A DNA stretch of 64,000 nt, from the NCBI RefSeq assembly GCF_014646235.1, contig NZ_BMNB01000025.1, positions 30,191 to 94,190 of the forward strand, given 5' to 3'. Below are positions 25,668 to 33,973 of this stretch, one piece after another; the first letter of the stretch is position 1, and each line of letters starts with the position of its first letter. This DNA comes from Micromonospora sonchi. Its GTDB lineage: Bacteria; Actinomycetota; Actinomycetes; Mycobacteriales; Micromonosporaceae. Under the pieces are notes generated by a model that worked only from the letters and a program-made list of their open reading frames with translations, had not been told where the DNA came from and did not search any database. The translations under genes were made by a program, and so were the position numbers.

Positions 25668-26738
25668 TCAAGCGGCGGGTTCAAGATCGTTTACTGTGAT
25701 GATCTGGTAGAGCTCGCGGGCGACGTATCGCTTCAGGCATCGGATGATCTCTTTCTTGGACAGGCCTTCTTTGGTGCGTCGTTCGGCGTAGGCGCGGGTG
25801 CGGGGGTCCCAGCGCAGGCGGCAGAGCACGACGCGGTAGAGGGCGGCGTTGGCCTGCCGGTCGCCGCAGCGGTTGAGGCGGTGTCGGGTGGTCTTGCCGG
25901 ATGAGGCGGGGATCGGGGCGACGCCGCAGAGCATGGCGAACGCGGCCTCGGAGTTGAGCCGGGCGTGGTTCTCACCGGCGCTGACCAGTAGTTGGCCGGC
26001 GGTGTCGGCGCCGACGCCGTTGGCGGCCAGCAGGCCGGGGTTGATGGCGGCGACGAGGGGCTGTAGCAGTTCGTCCAGGTCGGTGATCTCGGTGGTGAGC
26101 TGCTGATGACGGCGGGCCAGGGACCGCAGGGCGAGCTTGACTGCGGTGGCCGGGGTCGAGGCGTCAGCGCGGTCGGGTCGCAGGTTCGCGCAGGTGGCGA
26201 TCAGCTGCGTGACGCCGAGGCCGCGTAGCCGGGCGCGCAGTTCGTCGGGGGCGGTGACGATCAGGGTCTTGATCTGGCGTTGGGTGTCGGCGCGTTGGTC
26301 GACCGCGCTGCGGCGGGCCACCCGTAGGTTACGCAGGGCTTCGACGCGGCCGTCGCGCTGCTTGGGAGTGCCGGTGCGTTCCCCGGCCAGGGCGGCCTTG
26401 GCTGCTTGGATGGCGTCGATCGGGTCGGACTTGCCCTGGAACCGGCGGGTCTTGCGGTCCGGGCGGTCGACCTCGATCACGTTGACGTCCTGGTCGCGCA
26501 GCAGGCGAGCGAGTCCCGCGCCGTAGGCGCCGGTGCCCTCGACCCCCACACACATCAGCCGGCCGAACCCGCGCATCCAGGCCAACAGGGCGGCGTATCC
26601 GACCGCCGTGGCGGGGAACTGCTGAGTGCCTAGCACCCGCCCGACCAGGTCGATCACCGCCGCGGTGTGGGTGTCCTGGTGGGTGTCGACTCCACCGACG
26701 ACCTCGATCGCGGCTTGTTCAGGTGTAATAGAGGGCAT
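25668..26738 (-). CDS. IS110-family transposase (DEDD recombinase), intact
   Basis: 356 aa. RuvC-like half: Asp18 in 'GGVDTHQDTH', Glu67 in 'VGVEGTGAYG', Asp105 and Asp108 in 'GKSDPIDA', matching the DEDD spacing of IS110/IS621 recombinases. The C-terminal Transposase_20 half has 'FAMLCGVAPIPASSGKTTRH' with the candidate nucleophilic serine at 279/280 and 'GDRQANAALYRVVLCRLRWD'. Full length, no frameshift. IS110 recombinases act with a bridge RNA encoded in the element's non-coding end. ATG 26738 (MPSITPEQ) is chosen with AGGA upstream. It interrupts a beta-propeller gene. Confidence 0.95.
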   Translation of the reverse strand: MPSITPEQAAIEVVGGVDTHQDTHTAAVIDLVGRVLGTQQFPATAVGYAALLAWMRGFGRLMCVGVEGTGAYGAGLARLLRDQDVNVIEVDRPDRKTRRFQGKSDPIDAIQAAKAALAGERTGTPKQRDGRVEALRNLRVARRSAVDQRADTQRQIKTLIVTAPDELRARLRGLGVTQLIATCANLRPDRADASTPATAVKLALRSLARRHQQLTTEITDLDELLQPLVAAINPGLLAANGVGADTAGQLLVSAGENHARLNSEAAFAMLCGVAPIPASSGKTTRHRLNRCGDRQANAALYRVVLCRLRWDPRTRAYAERRTKEGLSKKEIIRCLKRYVARELYQIITVNDLEPAA

Positions 26739-26949
26739 CGTCGTCCTGTCGCTCGTGACTGTGGGCAGGGCGGCACGCACCAGCCGGGCAACGCGGACAA
26801 GACAGAGATGGGGCCTCTGGCCAGGCTCCTATGAAGTCACAACGCCACGTCCAGTGAGTGCACGAGCACCTCCCGACCGAGGCCGACAAATCCCGTTAAG
26901 GACCCGAAGTCAGTCAGGCGGTGGGTCAGACCCCGGCGGGAGGTGCTCA
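26739..26949 (-). ncRNA. candidate IS110 bridge RNA region
   Basis: In the IS110 group the 5' non-coding end upstream of the recombinase encodes a structured bridge RNA of roughly 150-200 nt. This 211-base stretch is in the right place, size and orientation. It contains a 12-bp perfect inverted repeat (26864-26875 with 26937-26948). It also contains AGGTGCTC and its complement GAGCACCT, which match the target flank beside the element (GAGCACCT at 25643-25650). Structure not computed; assignment by position and family knowledge. Confidence 0.45.
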
Positions 26950-28020
26950 TGAACATCATCTCTGTCAGGCGGCGACAGCAGGGTACGCGCGGCACCGGCG
27001 GGCGTCAGCGCGCGCAGTTCCACTCTGCGTACCGCAGCGAAGTTCGTAGGGTGGTTGTCCTCGTCGCGGATGTCGAAGGTCGCCGGGGCGTCCCGCTCCG
27101 GAAGGTAGGCGGCCACCACGGCGGCGCCGTCGGGGTGCCAGCCGAGGAGCCGCTGAGTCGCCACGCCCTCCTGGGTCGGCAGAGCCGCGCCGGTCGGCTT
27201 CCCGGACGTGGCGTCGACAAAGCTGACGGTCGAGGAGAATCGCTGGTCGGCCACCAGGGCGAGGGCGCGGCCGTCGGGACTCCAGGCGCCCTTGCCGGCC
27301 AGCCGGGACCCGGCCGGCACGGCGAAGGAGCCGGTCGGCACCCCGTCGCCGATCAGCGTGATCCGGTCGTCCACCTAGATGGCGGCCGTCCCGGCTGTAC
27401 GCGGCGGAGTAACCCGGCACGGGGCGGCGGAGGCCACCTCCCGTGACCGGCACGATTTCGGTGAAGCGGCCCGACGCGACATCGACCAACCCCACCCCGT
27501 CTTGGTCGCCGCGCCGGTCCTGCGCGGCGACCAGTTGCCTCCCGTCTGGAGACCAGGCCAGCGGCAGATACCAGGTGTCCACGCCGAGGTTGCTGACCAG
27601 CCGGTGGGTACCGCCGTCACGGACGTCGAGCAGGAGGATGTCGTTCCCGTCCGGATAGGCCACCCTGGTCCCGTCGGCAGAGAGCAACAGCCGCTCACCC
27701 GGCACGTTCACGCCGTCGAAGTCGAACCCGAGCAGCCGGTGGCCGGTGCCGGCGGCGTCGACCAGGTCGACCGTGCCCTCCCCGCGCACCGGATTGCGCA
27801 GGCCGATGGTCGAGCCGCCTAGCACCAGGGCCGCCGCCGGGCCACCTGCCCGGCCCACCGAGGGCGTCCAGAGCCAAGGTGCGTCCACCCGCTGCGGCAG
27901 CGCGTCCGCTACTACCGGGCCGGCCCGGTTCGCCGACCGGGTCGCCACCGCCCACGTGGCGACGGACGCCCCGACCACGACCACCAGCACGGCCGCGCAC
28001 CACCGCCCGAGGCCACTCAT

Positions 28021-28220
28021 CTCGACCTCCCGAGTTCCGAGTCGACCAGGCCCGGCCTCCGAACTACGAAAGCCAGGCCAGGTCGGTCACCCATAGTAGA
28101 GATTGCACCTGGGCGTCAGGCCGTACCGGCCGCCCCGGCGCTTCATGACTTTAAGGGGTGACAGCGAAGAAGCCCGTTACCGAACCTTCCGGCAACGAGC
28201 TTCTGACCTGCATATATCTA
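28021..28220. other. 200-base gap with propeller-gene promoter
   Basis: Upstream region of the propeller gene on the minus strand. No further gene recognised. Confidence 0.4.
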
Positions 28221-28223
28221 CGG

Positions 28224-28265
28224 TGGGCGATACTGGGATCGAACCAGTGACCTCTTCGGTGTGAA
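28224..28265 (-). other. attachment-site junction: 3' half of tRNA-Val(CAC)
   Basis: The minus strand reads the 7-nt anticodon loop TTCACAC, the 3' strand of the anticodon stem CGAAG, a variable loop, the T-arm 'CTGGTTCGATCCCAG' and the acceptor end TATCGCCCA: exactly the 3' half of an actinobacterial tRNA-Val with anticodon CAC. The 5' stem strand and the rest of the tRNA are missing. From 28266 the sequence switches to the dispersed repeat (gcagg...). This is how attL/attR looks for a tyrosine recombinase crossing over in an anticodon loop. It is not a functional tRNA. Confidence 0.85.
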
Positions 28266-28452
28266 GCAGGACGCCGCACCCACTCTGACCAGCGGAAACA
28301 CAGAACCGCAGGTGGGTGGCGGTGCCATTGAGTGCTGTTCAGCGCGGTTGGGTGCAGTTGGCTGCCGTTCAGCGCACCCGGCTGCTCCCATCCCGCTCCC
28401 CCGATCCTCGTGCCCAAGGTGCGGCAGATACGGCTGACCGGCCGGCCAAGAA
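28259..28452. repeat. dispersed repeat, P'-arm copy E joined to tRNA
   Basis: Shares GTGTGAAGCAGG with copies B and D, then 'cagcggaaacacagaaccgc', the iteron array, 'ggctgctcccatcccgctcc' and, with copy F, 'gcggcagatacgg'. The core loop GTGTGAA (28259-28265) belongs to both tRNA and repeat. Confidence 0.8.
28327..28376. repeat. five decanucleotide iterons (copy E)
   Basis: ATTGAGTGCT, GTTCAGCGCG, GTTGGGTGCA, GTTGGCTGCC, GTTCAGCGCA; first unit begins 61 bases after the end of the anticodon-loop core. Confidence 0.75.
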
Positions 28453-28614
28453 GAGCAGTTGTCCGGATCTGATGTTGCGAATCGTTTGAGCAGTAACCGC
28501 TCGCGAAGCCGTCGCGCTTCGCGGCGGACACCGCCTGCCCACGCACCCGATCCGCGGCAGATCCGTGCACCTGACCTGGTGCCAACCCGAGCCGCATCAC
28601 CACGCGCAGCTGGC

Positions 28615-28758
28615 TCAGCATGCCGAGTCCGTTACGCCGCGAGAATCCGGCGACTCGCTCATGCCGTCGAGCAGTTCATCCCAAACGCTCTCGGCAACCC
28701 CGCGAACCTCCGGGTGAAGGTTGCGGTGTACAACCCACTTCGCATCGCCCAGTTCCAT
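28615..28758 (-). CDS. possible small protein or gene end, unrecognised
   Basis: 47 codons from ATG 28758: 'MELGDAKWVVHRNLHPEVRG' and 'VAESVWDELLDGMSE' look protein-like, and the frame extends upstream with 'LQPTRSWFTGRADATG', so it may be the C-terminal end of a larger lost gene. No ribosome binding site. Family unknown. Confidence 0.3.
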   Translation of the reverse strand: MELGDAKWVVHRNLHPEVRGVAESVWDELLDGMSESPDSRGVTDSAC

Positions 28759-28847
28759 ACCGGTCGCGTCGGCGCGTCCAGTGAACCATGACCGTGTCGG
28801 CTGAAGATCAGCGCGAGACGCCGATCCGCGACGGATGGCGCAGCGGA

Positions 28848-29375
28848 TCAAGCGGCTTCGTCTCGGTGGTCGAGCCATTGGCGCACTGTCGTGAGGTCGA
28901 TGTCGGTCAGTCCCACGTGCGGATCGACGCGGTGCAGCAGCGCCGGTTGTGGGTGGTGTGCGGCGACCCATCGCCGGTCGGCGTCGGTGATCTCGTCGTC
29001 GAGCCAGACGAACGGACAATCTGCCGCCCACCGCGCCAACGACTCGGTCTTCCAATGCACGCCGCGCGGTGGTTCCTCGTCACCGTCGATCCAGTCGACT
29101 ACGGACAGAGCGGGTAGGTCGAGCCGAGGTGCCACCACCTCGTTCGCCTCGGCCATCCACGTACTCGCCCAGACCACTTCACCCGGCAAGGCGAGTAACC
29201 GGCGACCGTCGTCGGGTTCAAGACGATCGAGCAGAGGATTGTCGTAGCAGTCGGGACCGTCTCCCCCGCTGTCACTGCCCTGACGACCGGTATCGGCCGG
29301 CCGAGCCCGAAGCGGGATGAGCACGCCGTCGATGTCAATAAAGACCAACGATCGTCCGTCGCTGGCAGGCACCAC
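28848..29375 (-). CDS. HAD-like domain protein
   Basis: About 175 aa. 'LVFIDIDGVLIPL' carries the DxDGV nucleophile motif I, 'GEVVWASTWMAEANEVVAPR' matches motif II (hhT/S), and 'KTESLARWAADCPFVWLDDE' then 'ITDADRRWV' supply the lysine and the acidic pair of motifs III/IV. This is the small actinobacterial 'HAD domain-containing' group, presumed phosphatases acting on unknown substrates. The start is uncertain: GTG 29375 is chosen, just before the domain; an in-frame TTG at 29471 would add a basic leader. Confidence 0.7.
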   Translation of the reverse strand: MVPASDGRSLVFIDIDGVLIPLRARPADTGRQGSDSGGDGPDCYDNPLLDRLEPDDGRRLLALPGEVVWASTWMAEANEVVAPRLDLPALSVVDWIDGDEEPPRGVHWKTESLARWAADCPFVWLDDEITDADRRWVAAHHPQPALLHRVDPHVGLTDIDLTTVRQWLDHRDEAA

Positions 29376-29592
29376 CAAACCGTACCGCTCATCGGCGGCC
29401 GCCGCGGTCGCGCCAGCGACCCGTAACCTGACGCAGCGCGCCAGGTGCGGCAGATGAGGGCATGCGATCAAGCCATCGCGGGCGCCGTCGGCGCGGTGGA
29501 CCCGGACAGGGCCGGCGACCCGAGACGCCGAGTCGGAAACGCCACCGCCAGCGATGGTTGAGCTTCGCGGAGGGCCGCGCGGGCGGTGTCGG

Positions 29593-32305
29593 TCAGTGCC
29601 GTTCGACGATGTCGCCCACCTCGGTCCGGGACGAGACGCCCAGCTTCCGGAGGATGTTCGAGACGTGAACGGCGGCGGTTTTCGGTGAGATGTACAGGCG
29701 TCGGGCCAGCTCGGTGTTGGTGAGCCCGTCGCTGATCAGTACTGCCACTTCCCGCTCGCGGGGGGTTAGGGCGGTTGGGCCTGTGACCGCGGGCGCCGCG
29801 CCGACCGGCGCCATGCCCAGCTGAGCGCGGACCTGGGCGAGCTGGACCACCCGCCAGCCACGCCACTCGGCCAGGAGGGGTACAGCCGCCTCCACCTGCA
29901 CGGTGGCCTCCTCGCGCCGGTTGTTTGCGAGCAGACAGCGGGCGGCGCCGACGCGTACGGTGCCGCGGGTCGCCGGTTCCAGGATGTGGGCCTCGGCGAT
30001 GGACAGGTAGCTGGCCAGTGCCTCGGCGTGCTGGCTGCGCGCCTCTGCGAGCTGGGCGTCGACGAGTGTCCGGTAGGCGTCCCATACGCTGGCGTCGAGT
30101 AGCGCGGTGGCCATCTGGTCGAGCCGGTGCGCCGGCAAGCCGATATGAAGCGCGGCGGAGATCAGGTCGTGGGCCTGTTCATTGCTGCGCCACGGCTGCT
30201 CGGGTAGGGCCGTGATGAGTTCCTCCAGGCTCGCTTCGGCGCGCGAAAGGTCGGCGCGACGGCAGGCGAGGTGGAACGCGAGGCCGGGAATCATGGTCGA
30301 CGGGTTGTTGGGCAGCGCTGCCAGGTCGGTGATGAGCTGCTCGACCTGGTCCAGCTCGCCGGCCTCTAGATAGAGCCCGGCGAGGAAGACCCCGTGGTAG
30401 TCGGCCCAGCGGCCCGGGCGCCGGTAGCTGCGGTCCTGTTCGCGCCCCTCCTTCAGTGCCGCGATCGCGGCGCGCAGGTCGCCGGCCCGCACCGCGAGCC
30501 TGGCTCGGCCCTGGAAGTACGTGGCCACCGCGAGTGACTCGAAGCCGGCTCGCTCGGCGTTGACCCGCATCCGTTCCAGTGTCTCGGCGTGTTCGACCGG
30601 CGAGGTGGATGGCTCGCCGTGTACCAGGTCGTTGAGGGCACGGGCGGCCAGCACCCACTCGCCCGCCTTTTCGGCCTCGTCAACGAGGGTGGACAGGATC
30701 TTCCGGCCGGCGGCCGGCGGCCGCGCTCTGCGGGCGCTCGGTGAGTGTCGAGCCCTTCTCTAGCAGCGCGGCCAGGCGTACGGCTGGCAGGTCGAATTCG
30801 TCCGCCAGCGCCAGCGCGCGGTCGGACCAGAGCAGCGCGGCGTCGGGGTCGCCGCGCAGGTACGCCGACTGTGCGATCGCGGTCATCGCCCGCGCCTGGT
30901 CGGCGCCGGGCGGGAGCTGCGCGATCAGGGTCCCGATGTCGTGCGTCAGGGCGCGCATCTCGTCGGTCTCGCGGGACTCCCATGCGAGGCGGACCAGGAG
31001 GTACAGCGACTCGGCCCGGTCGGTTGTGGTGTTGGCGAGGTCACGCCAGCGCCGGCCGTACCGTAGGGCGTCGTCCAGCAGTCCGGCCAGCCACGCCGCC
31101 CGCGCGGCGGCGGCGAGCAGGTCGGTGTCGTCGGGCACCTCGTCGAGGCCCATCTCCGCCAGCTGCAGGGCCTGGTAGGCGGAGCCGATGGAGAGGTAGA
31201 GCGCAGTGCCCCGGCGGGCCGCGGCGATCATGTCGTCGTACCGGCCGGCGCCGCAGGCGTGGTGCGCCACCATGGCCGGGTCGGAGGCATCACCGCTCAG
31301 GAGTACGTCGAGCGCCGCCTCGTGCAGCCGGCGGCGCTGCCGGCCGAGCATCTGGTCGGCAATCGCCTCGCGCACCAGCGCGTGCCGGAACGCGAACTCG
31401 TCCTCGCCGGACTCGACCAGGACGCCCCGGGTGACCAGGTCGCGCAACACGGCGATGAGTTCGTCCTCGCCCATATCGGTCACGTCGGCGAGCAAGTCGA
31501 ACGGGATGCGGTGGCCGAGCACGGTGGCCGTCTCGACGATGCGGTGGCTGACCGGGTCGAGGTCGTCGACCTGGCGGCGTAACACCTCGGCGAGGCTCCA
31601 CGGCAGCGGCTGCTCGACCAGCGCCTCCACGTCGTACCCGGGCAGCGCGCGCAGCAACTCCTCCAGGAAGAACGGGTTGCCGCCGGTGCGGTGGTGCAGC
31701 GCCGTCACGGCGCGCAGCGGCGCCGGAGCGCCGATGGCCGCCGCCAGCAACGCCGCGGTCTGCGAGGGGGTGAGGCGATCCAGGCGTACGTGGGTGACGG
31801 TGTGCCGGCGTTCCATCCGGGCCAGCAGGCCAGCCACCGGTTGGCGGCGGGTCACCTCGTCCGGCCGGTACGTTCCGATGAGCAGCCGCGGCCCGGGCTG
31901 GTCGGCGATCCGCTCGAACAGGGCCGCGCTCTCCGAGTCGGCCCAATGCAGGTCCTCGAAGACGATGACCGCGGGCGAGTCGCCGATCAGGTCGGCCAGG
32001 ATGGCGAGGCCCGTGTGCAGACGCTCGACCGGGCTGCGCCGCGGGTCCGCGAGGGCCGCAAGCTGCTCCTCATTGCTCTCTGGGAGGCCGTCGATGGCAT
32101 CCAGGAGCACCTCGTACGGCCGGGACAGCGAGCCGGGCTCCGCCTGGCCGACCAGCACCACGGTCTCCGCCGGCACGGTTGTCAGCAGCTCGTGCACCAG
32201 CCGGGTCTTTCCGATGCCCGGCTCGCCCGCGACGATCGCAACCGCCGGCTCACGCGCCGAAGCGAGCTGCGCCAACCGGCGCAGCTCGCTTTCCCGCCCG
32301 ATCAT
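29593..32305 (-). pseudogene. LuxR-family LAL-type regulator (ATPase plus TPR-like plus HTH), frameshifted
   Basis: About 900 codons in two frames. Front part: 'MIGRESELRRLAQLASAREP', Walker A 'AGEPGIGKTRLVHELL', Walker B 'AVIVFEDLHWADSESAALFE', then STAND/AAA and helical repeats. Near 30722, in a run of GGCCGCC repeats, the frame breaks and continues 'ILSTLVDEAEKAGEWVLAAR' to the C-terminal LuxR HTH 'LTPREREVAVLISDGLTNTE', 'LARRLYISPKTAAVHVSNIL', 'RKLGVSS'. One extra base explains it. ATG 32305 is chosen since it overlaps the stop of the small upstream gene (TGATG), implying coupling. LAL regulators are large activators of secondary metabolism or catabolism. A sequencing slip in the GC-rich repeat is possible. 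Confidence 0.75.
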
Positions 32306-32490
32306 CACTGGGCTGGCACCGCCGCGGATGGTTCGCACGGCGCCAGGGTACCGCCGGGCTGTCCGCGGACGGCCAGGGCTTTACGGGCCCGGCGAGCGCT
32401 GGTGAGTAGGCGCTCCCTGTCGGCCTCGGCGAGCAACTCGCGGCGACGATCGTTCGCCAGAGCCAGCATCGTGTCCGGGAGTACCAACAT
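32305..32490 (-). CDS. small conserved actinobacterial protein upstream of LAL regulator
   Basis: 61 aa: 'MLVLPDTMLALANDRRRELL' then 'AEADRERLLTSARRARKALA'. Short proteins with this pattern (MLVxPDxxxALAxDRRxELxAEADRxRLL) are widespread in actinobacteria and uncharacterised. AAGGAGA precedes the ATG at 32490. The stop codon overlaps the LAL regulator start (TGATG). A large dyad lies directly upstream. Confidence 0.7.
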   Translation of the reverse strand: MLVLPDTMLALANDRRRELLAEADRERLLTSARRARKALAVRGQPGGTLAPCEPSAAVPAQ

Positions 32491-32499
32491 GGCTTGTCT

Positions 32500-32539
32500 C
32501 CTTGTCAACCGTTGATGGATCAATCGTCGGTTGACAAGG
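32500..32539. promoter_or_regulatory. nested 12-bp dyad upstream of the LAL operon
   Basis: CCTTGTCAACCG (32500-32511) and CGGTTGACAAGG (32528-32539) are perfect inverted copies around a 16-base centre that holds a smaller dyad, TTGAT-GG-ATCAA (32512-32523). It begins 10 bases upstream of the small gene's ATG and includes that gene's ribosome binding site AAGGAGA in its edge, so a bound protein would block both transcription and translation start. Confidence 0.65.
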
Positions 32540-32778
32540 GGTGCTGCCACATCGGAAGCGTTTACCTATCTTCACTGTTCAGCGGGGTTTAGCGGAGTGC
32601 GCGGGCCGCCTAGGCATACCTAGTGCCTGGAATTGTCCGGCAGTAGAGGTCACCGGATGCGGGAGCTTCGGGGGCGCGGGGTGGTTCTGATCAGGACCGT
32701 TGGCGCGTCGCGGGACGGCGACCCTCGTGGTGGCGAACTGCACCAGTCGACTCGCGAAGGTGCCACCGTCGCGGCCAC
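32540..32778. other. 240-base gap, nothing recognised
   Basis: Between the LAL operon dyad and the end of the VOC gene. No coding frame or clear terminator. Confidence 0.4.
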
Positions 32779-33213
32779 TCAGGCGAGACAGAACTCGTTG
32801 CCCTCGATGTCCTGCATCACCAGGCACGACTCGTTGTCGCCATCGGCAAGTAGTAGTCGCCCGCGTACCGCGCCGAGCGCGACCAGTCGTGCGCATTCGG
32901 CCTCAAGTGCGGCCAGGCGCTCTTCACCCACGAGCCCGGTGCCGACCCGCACGTCAAGATGCACCCGATTCTTGACGACCTTGCCTTCGGGAACGCGCTG
33001 GAAGTACAGCCGCGGGCCCACACCTGAGGGATCACTGCATGCGAACGCTGAACCCTGACGCTCAGGCGGCAGCGTGCGATTGAACTCGTCCCACGAAGCA
33101 AACCCCTCCGGTGGCGGCGGTGCGACGTACCCCAACAGCTCGCACCAGAAACGAGCGACGCGCTCAGGTTCTGCGCAGTCGAAGGTGACTTGGATCTGCT
33201 TGACCGATGCCAT
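32779..33213 (-). CDS. VOC superfamily protein
   Basis: 144 aa, Glyoxalase_6-type: 'QIQVTFDCAEPERVARFWCE', 'GPRLYFQRVPEGKVVKNRVH' then 'LDVRVGT' and 'SCLVMQDIEGNEFCLA'. This is the same subgroup as the gene at 5685 but with a longer insert and 'HLDV' as the metal/edge strand. ATG 33213 follows GGTGGGCCG. Function unknown; related to putative glyoxalase and antibiotic-resistance VOC proteins. Confidence 0.8.
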   Translation of the reverse strand: MASVKQIQVTFDCAEPERVARFWCELLGYVAPPPPEGFASWDEFNRTLPPERQGSAFACSDPSGVGPRLYFQRVPEGKVVKNRVHLDVRVGTGLVGEERLAALEAECARLVALGAVRGRLLLADGDNESCLVMQDIEGNEFCLA

Positions 33214-33566
33214 CGGCCCACCATAGAGGCGAGGTCTTTCGTCGCCTCCACGGGTGTAGGTTCTCAGCGAAGGTGATCCGGGGCGGCCAGCCGACCAGCG
33301 GTGGATCAAATTCAGTGAGAGCGCCAGGGTGTCTTCTTCTCACTGAACCTGATCTTTTATTGCCCGAGGAGACCAAGCCCTGTCTGCCAGGCTGAGATGA
33401 GGCAAACGTAGCTGCGTCTGTTCCAGCGTGTTCGCGGGAGGCACTCTATCGCTTGTTTGGCTCGTGGCAACAGGTCCGACGACCCTCTACGCGGCCAGCG
33501 CCCTGACGAACAGTCCGCCCGGCGGGCGAGCGGACGGGCTCACGAGCGCCATGATGGGTGGCGGTT
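33214..33566. other. 350-base gap with a hairpin
   Basis: Contains the VOC promoter region (minus strand) and the hairpin at 33311. No gene recognised before the IstA fragment. Confidence 0.45.
33311..33360 (+). terminator. hairpin followed by TTTTAT
   Basis: TTCAGTGAGA (33311-33320) pairs with TCTCACTGAA (33338-33347); 8 bases later comes CTTTTAT. Terminator-like on the plus strand, though no plus-strand gene lies directly upstream. It could be an end of a lost insertion sequence. Confidence 0.4.
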
Positions 33567-33970
33567 GTGACGCTGCCGATCAAGGCGATCGAACGCAAGT
33601 TGGGCATCGGCCGGAACACAGTCCGGCGGGGGCTGGCGGCGGAGAGGCCGCCGCAGTATTCGCGGCCGGCGAAGTCGTCGATCGTGGATGCGGTGTAGCC
33701 GCAGATCCGGGCGTTGTTGCAGCTGTGGCCTTCGATGCCGACGACGGTGATCGCGGAGCAGATCGGCTGGATGCGGTCGTTGACGGTGCTCAAGGACAGG
33801 GTGCGGCTGTTGCGGCCGTTGTTCCTGCCACCGGGCCCTGTGCAGCGCACGGGCTATCTGCCGGGTGAGCTGGCGCAGTGTGATCTGTGGTTCCCGCCGA
33901 CGGACGTGCCGTTGGGGGTGCGGACGCTGGGCACCCGCCGGCGCTGGTCATGGTCGTGTTACCCGCCGGC
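33567..33970 (+). pseudogene. IS21-family IstA transposase fragment with in-frame stop
   Basis: From GTG 33567 'AIERKLGIGRNTVRRGLAAE' (HTH), 'RPPQYSRPAKSSIVDAV' then TAG (33696-33698), and in the same frame 'PQIRALLQLWPSMPTTVIAE', 'QIGWMRSLTVLKDRVRLLRP', 'TGYLPGELAQCDLWFPP' (first residues of the DDE domain, 'QCDLWF'). The tail shifts frame ('PPALVMVVLP') and ends where the dispersed repeat begins at 33974. Both termini and IstB are missing. Confidence 0.75.
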
Positions 33971-33973
33971 GTT

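Larger units (their letters stand above)
25653..26949 (-). mobile_element. IS110-family insertion sequence, about 1.3 kb
   Basis: Boundaries are inferred from the interrupted propeller gene: left near 25653 and right near 26949, with the transposase in between and about 210 bases of non-coding sequence upstream of it. The 9-base sequence GCTCCTATG occurs at 25655-25663 and again at 26825-26833. The 12-base GAGCACCTCCCG (26864-26875) is mirrored by CGGGAGGTGCTC (26937-26948). No terminal inverted repeats of the ordinary kind, as expected for IS110. Confidence 0.7.
25469..28020 (-). pseudogene. beta-propeller membrane protein gene split by IS110 and frameshifted
   Basis: The upstream half starts at ATG 28020 with GGGAGGTCGAG before it: an N-terminal membrane anchor ('AAVLVVVVGASVATWAVATR') and TolB/WD40-like blades ('LLLSADGTRVAYPDGNDILL', 'LAWSPDGRQLVAAQDR', 'GAWSPDGRALALVADQRFSS'). 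An extra base near 27376 shifts the frame. At about 26949 the gene is interrupted by the IS110 element after 'TLLSPPDRDDV'. Beyond the element, minus strand 25652-25469, the same gene resumes as 'QVLGIDVAEDALASGALRPG' with a C-terminal helix 'IAAAAVALLLLPVVGLVGLV' and RRRRT end. Joining the halves gives 'DDVQVLGIDVAEDAL', a sensible reading. The original would be a two-anchor extracytoplasmic propeller of about 420 aa. Confidence 0.7.

Noticed and set aside
28224..28265. Functional tRNA-Val gene
   Set aside because: Only the 3' half is present; the D-arm, 5' acceptor strand and 5' anticodon stem are missing.
33446..33850. Minus-strand gene opposite IstA
   Set aside because: The plus strand has recognisable IS21 transposase sequence; the minus frame has none.
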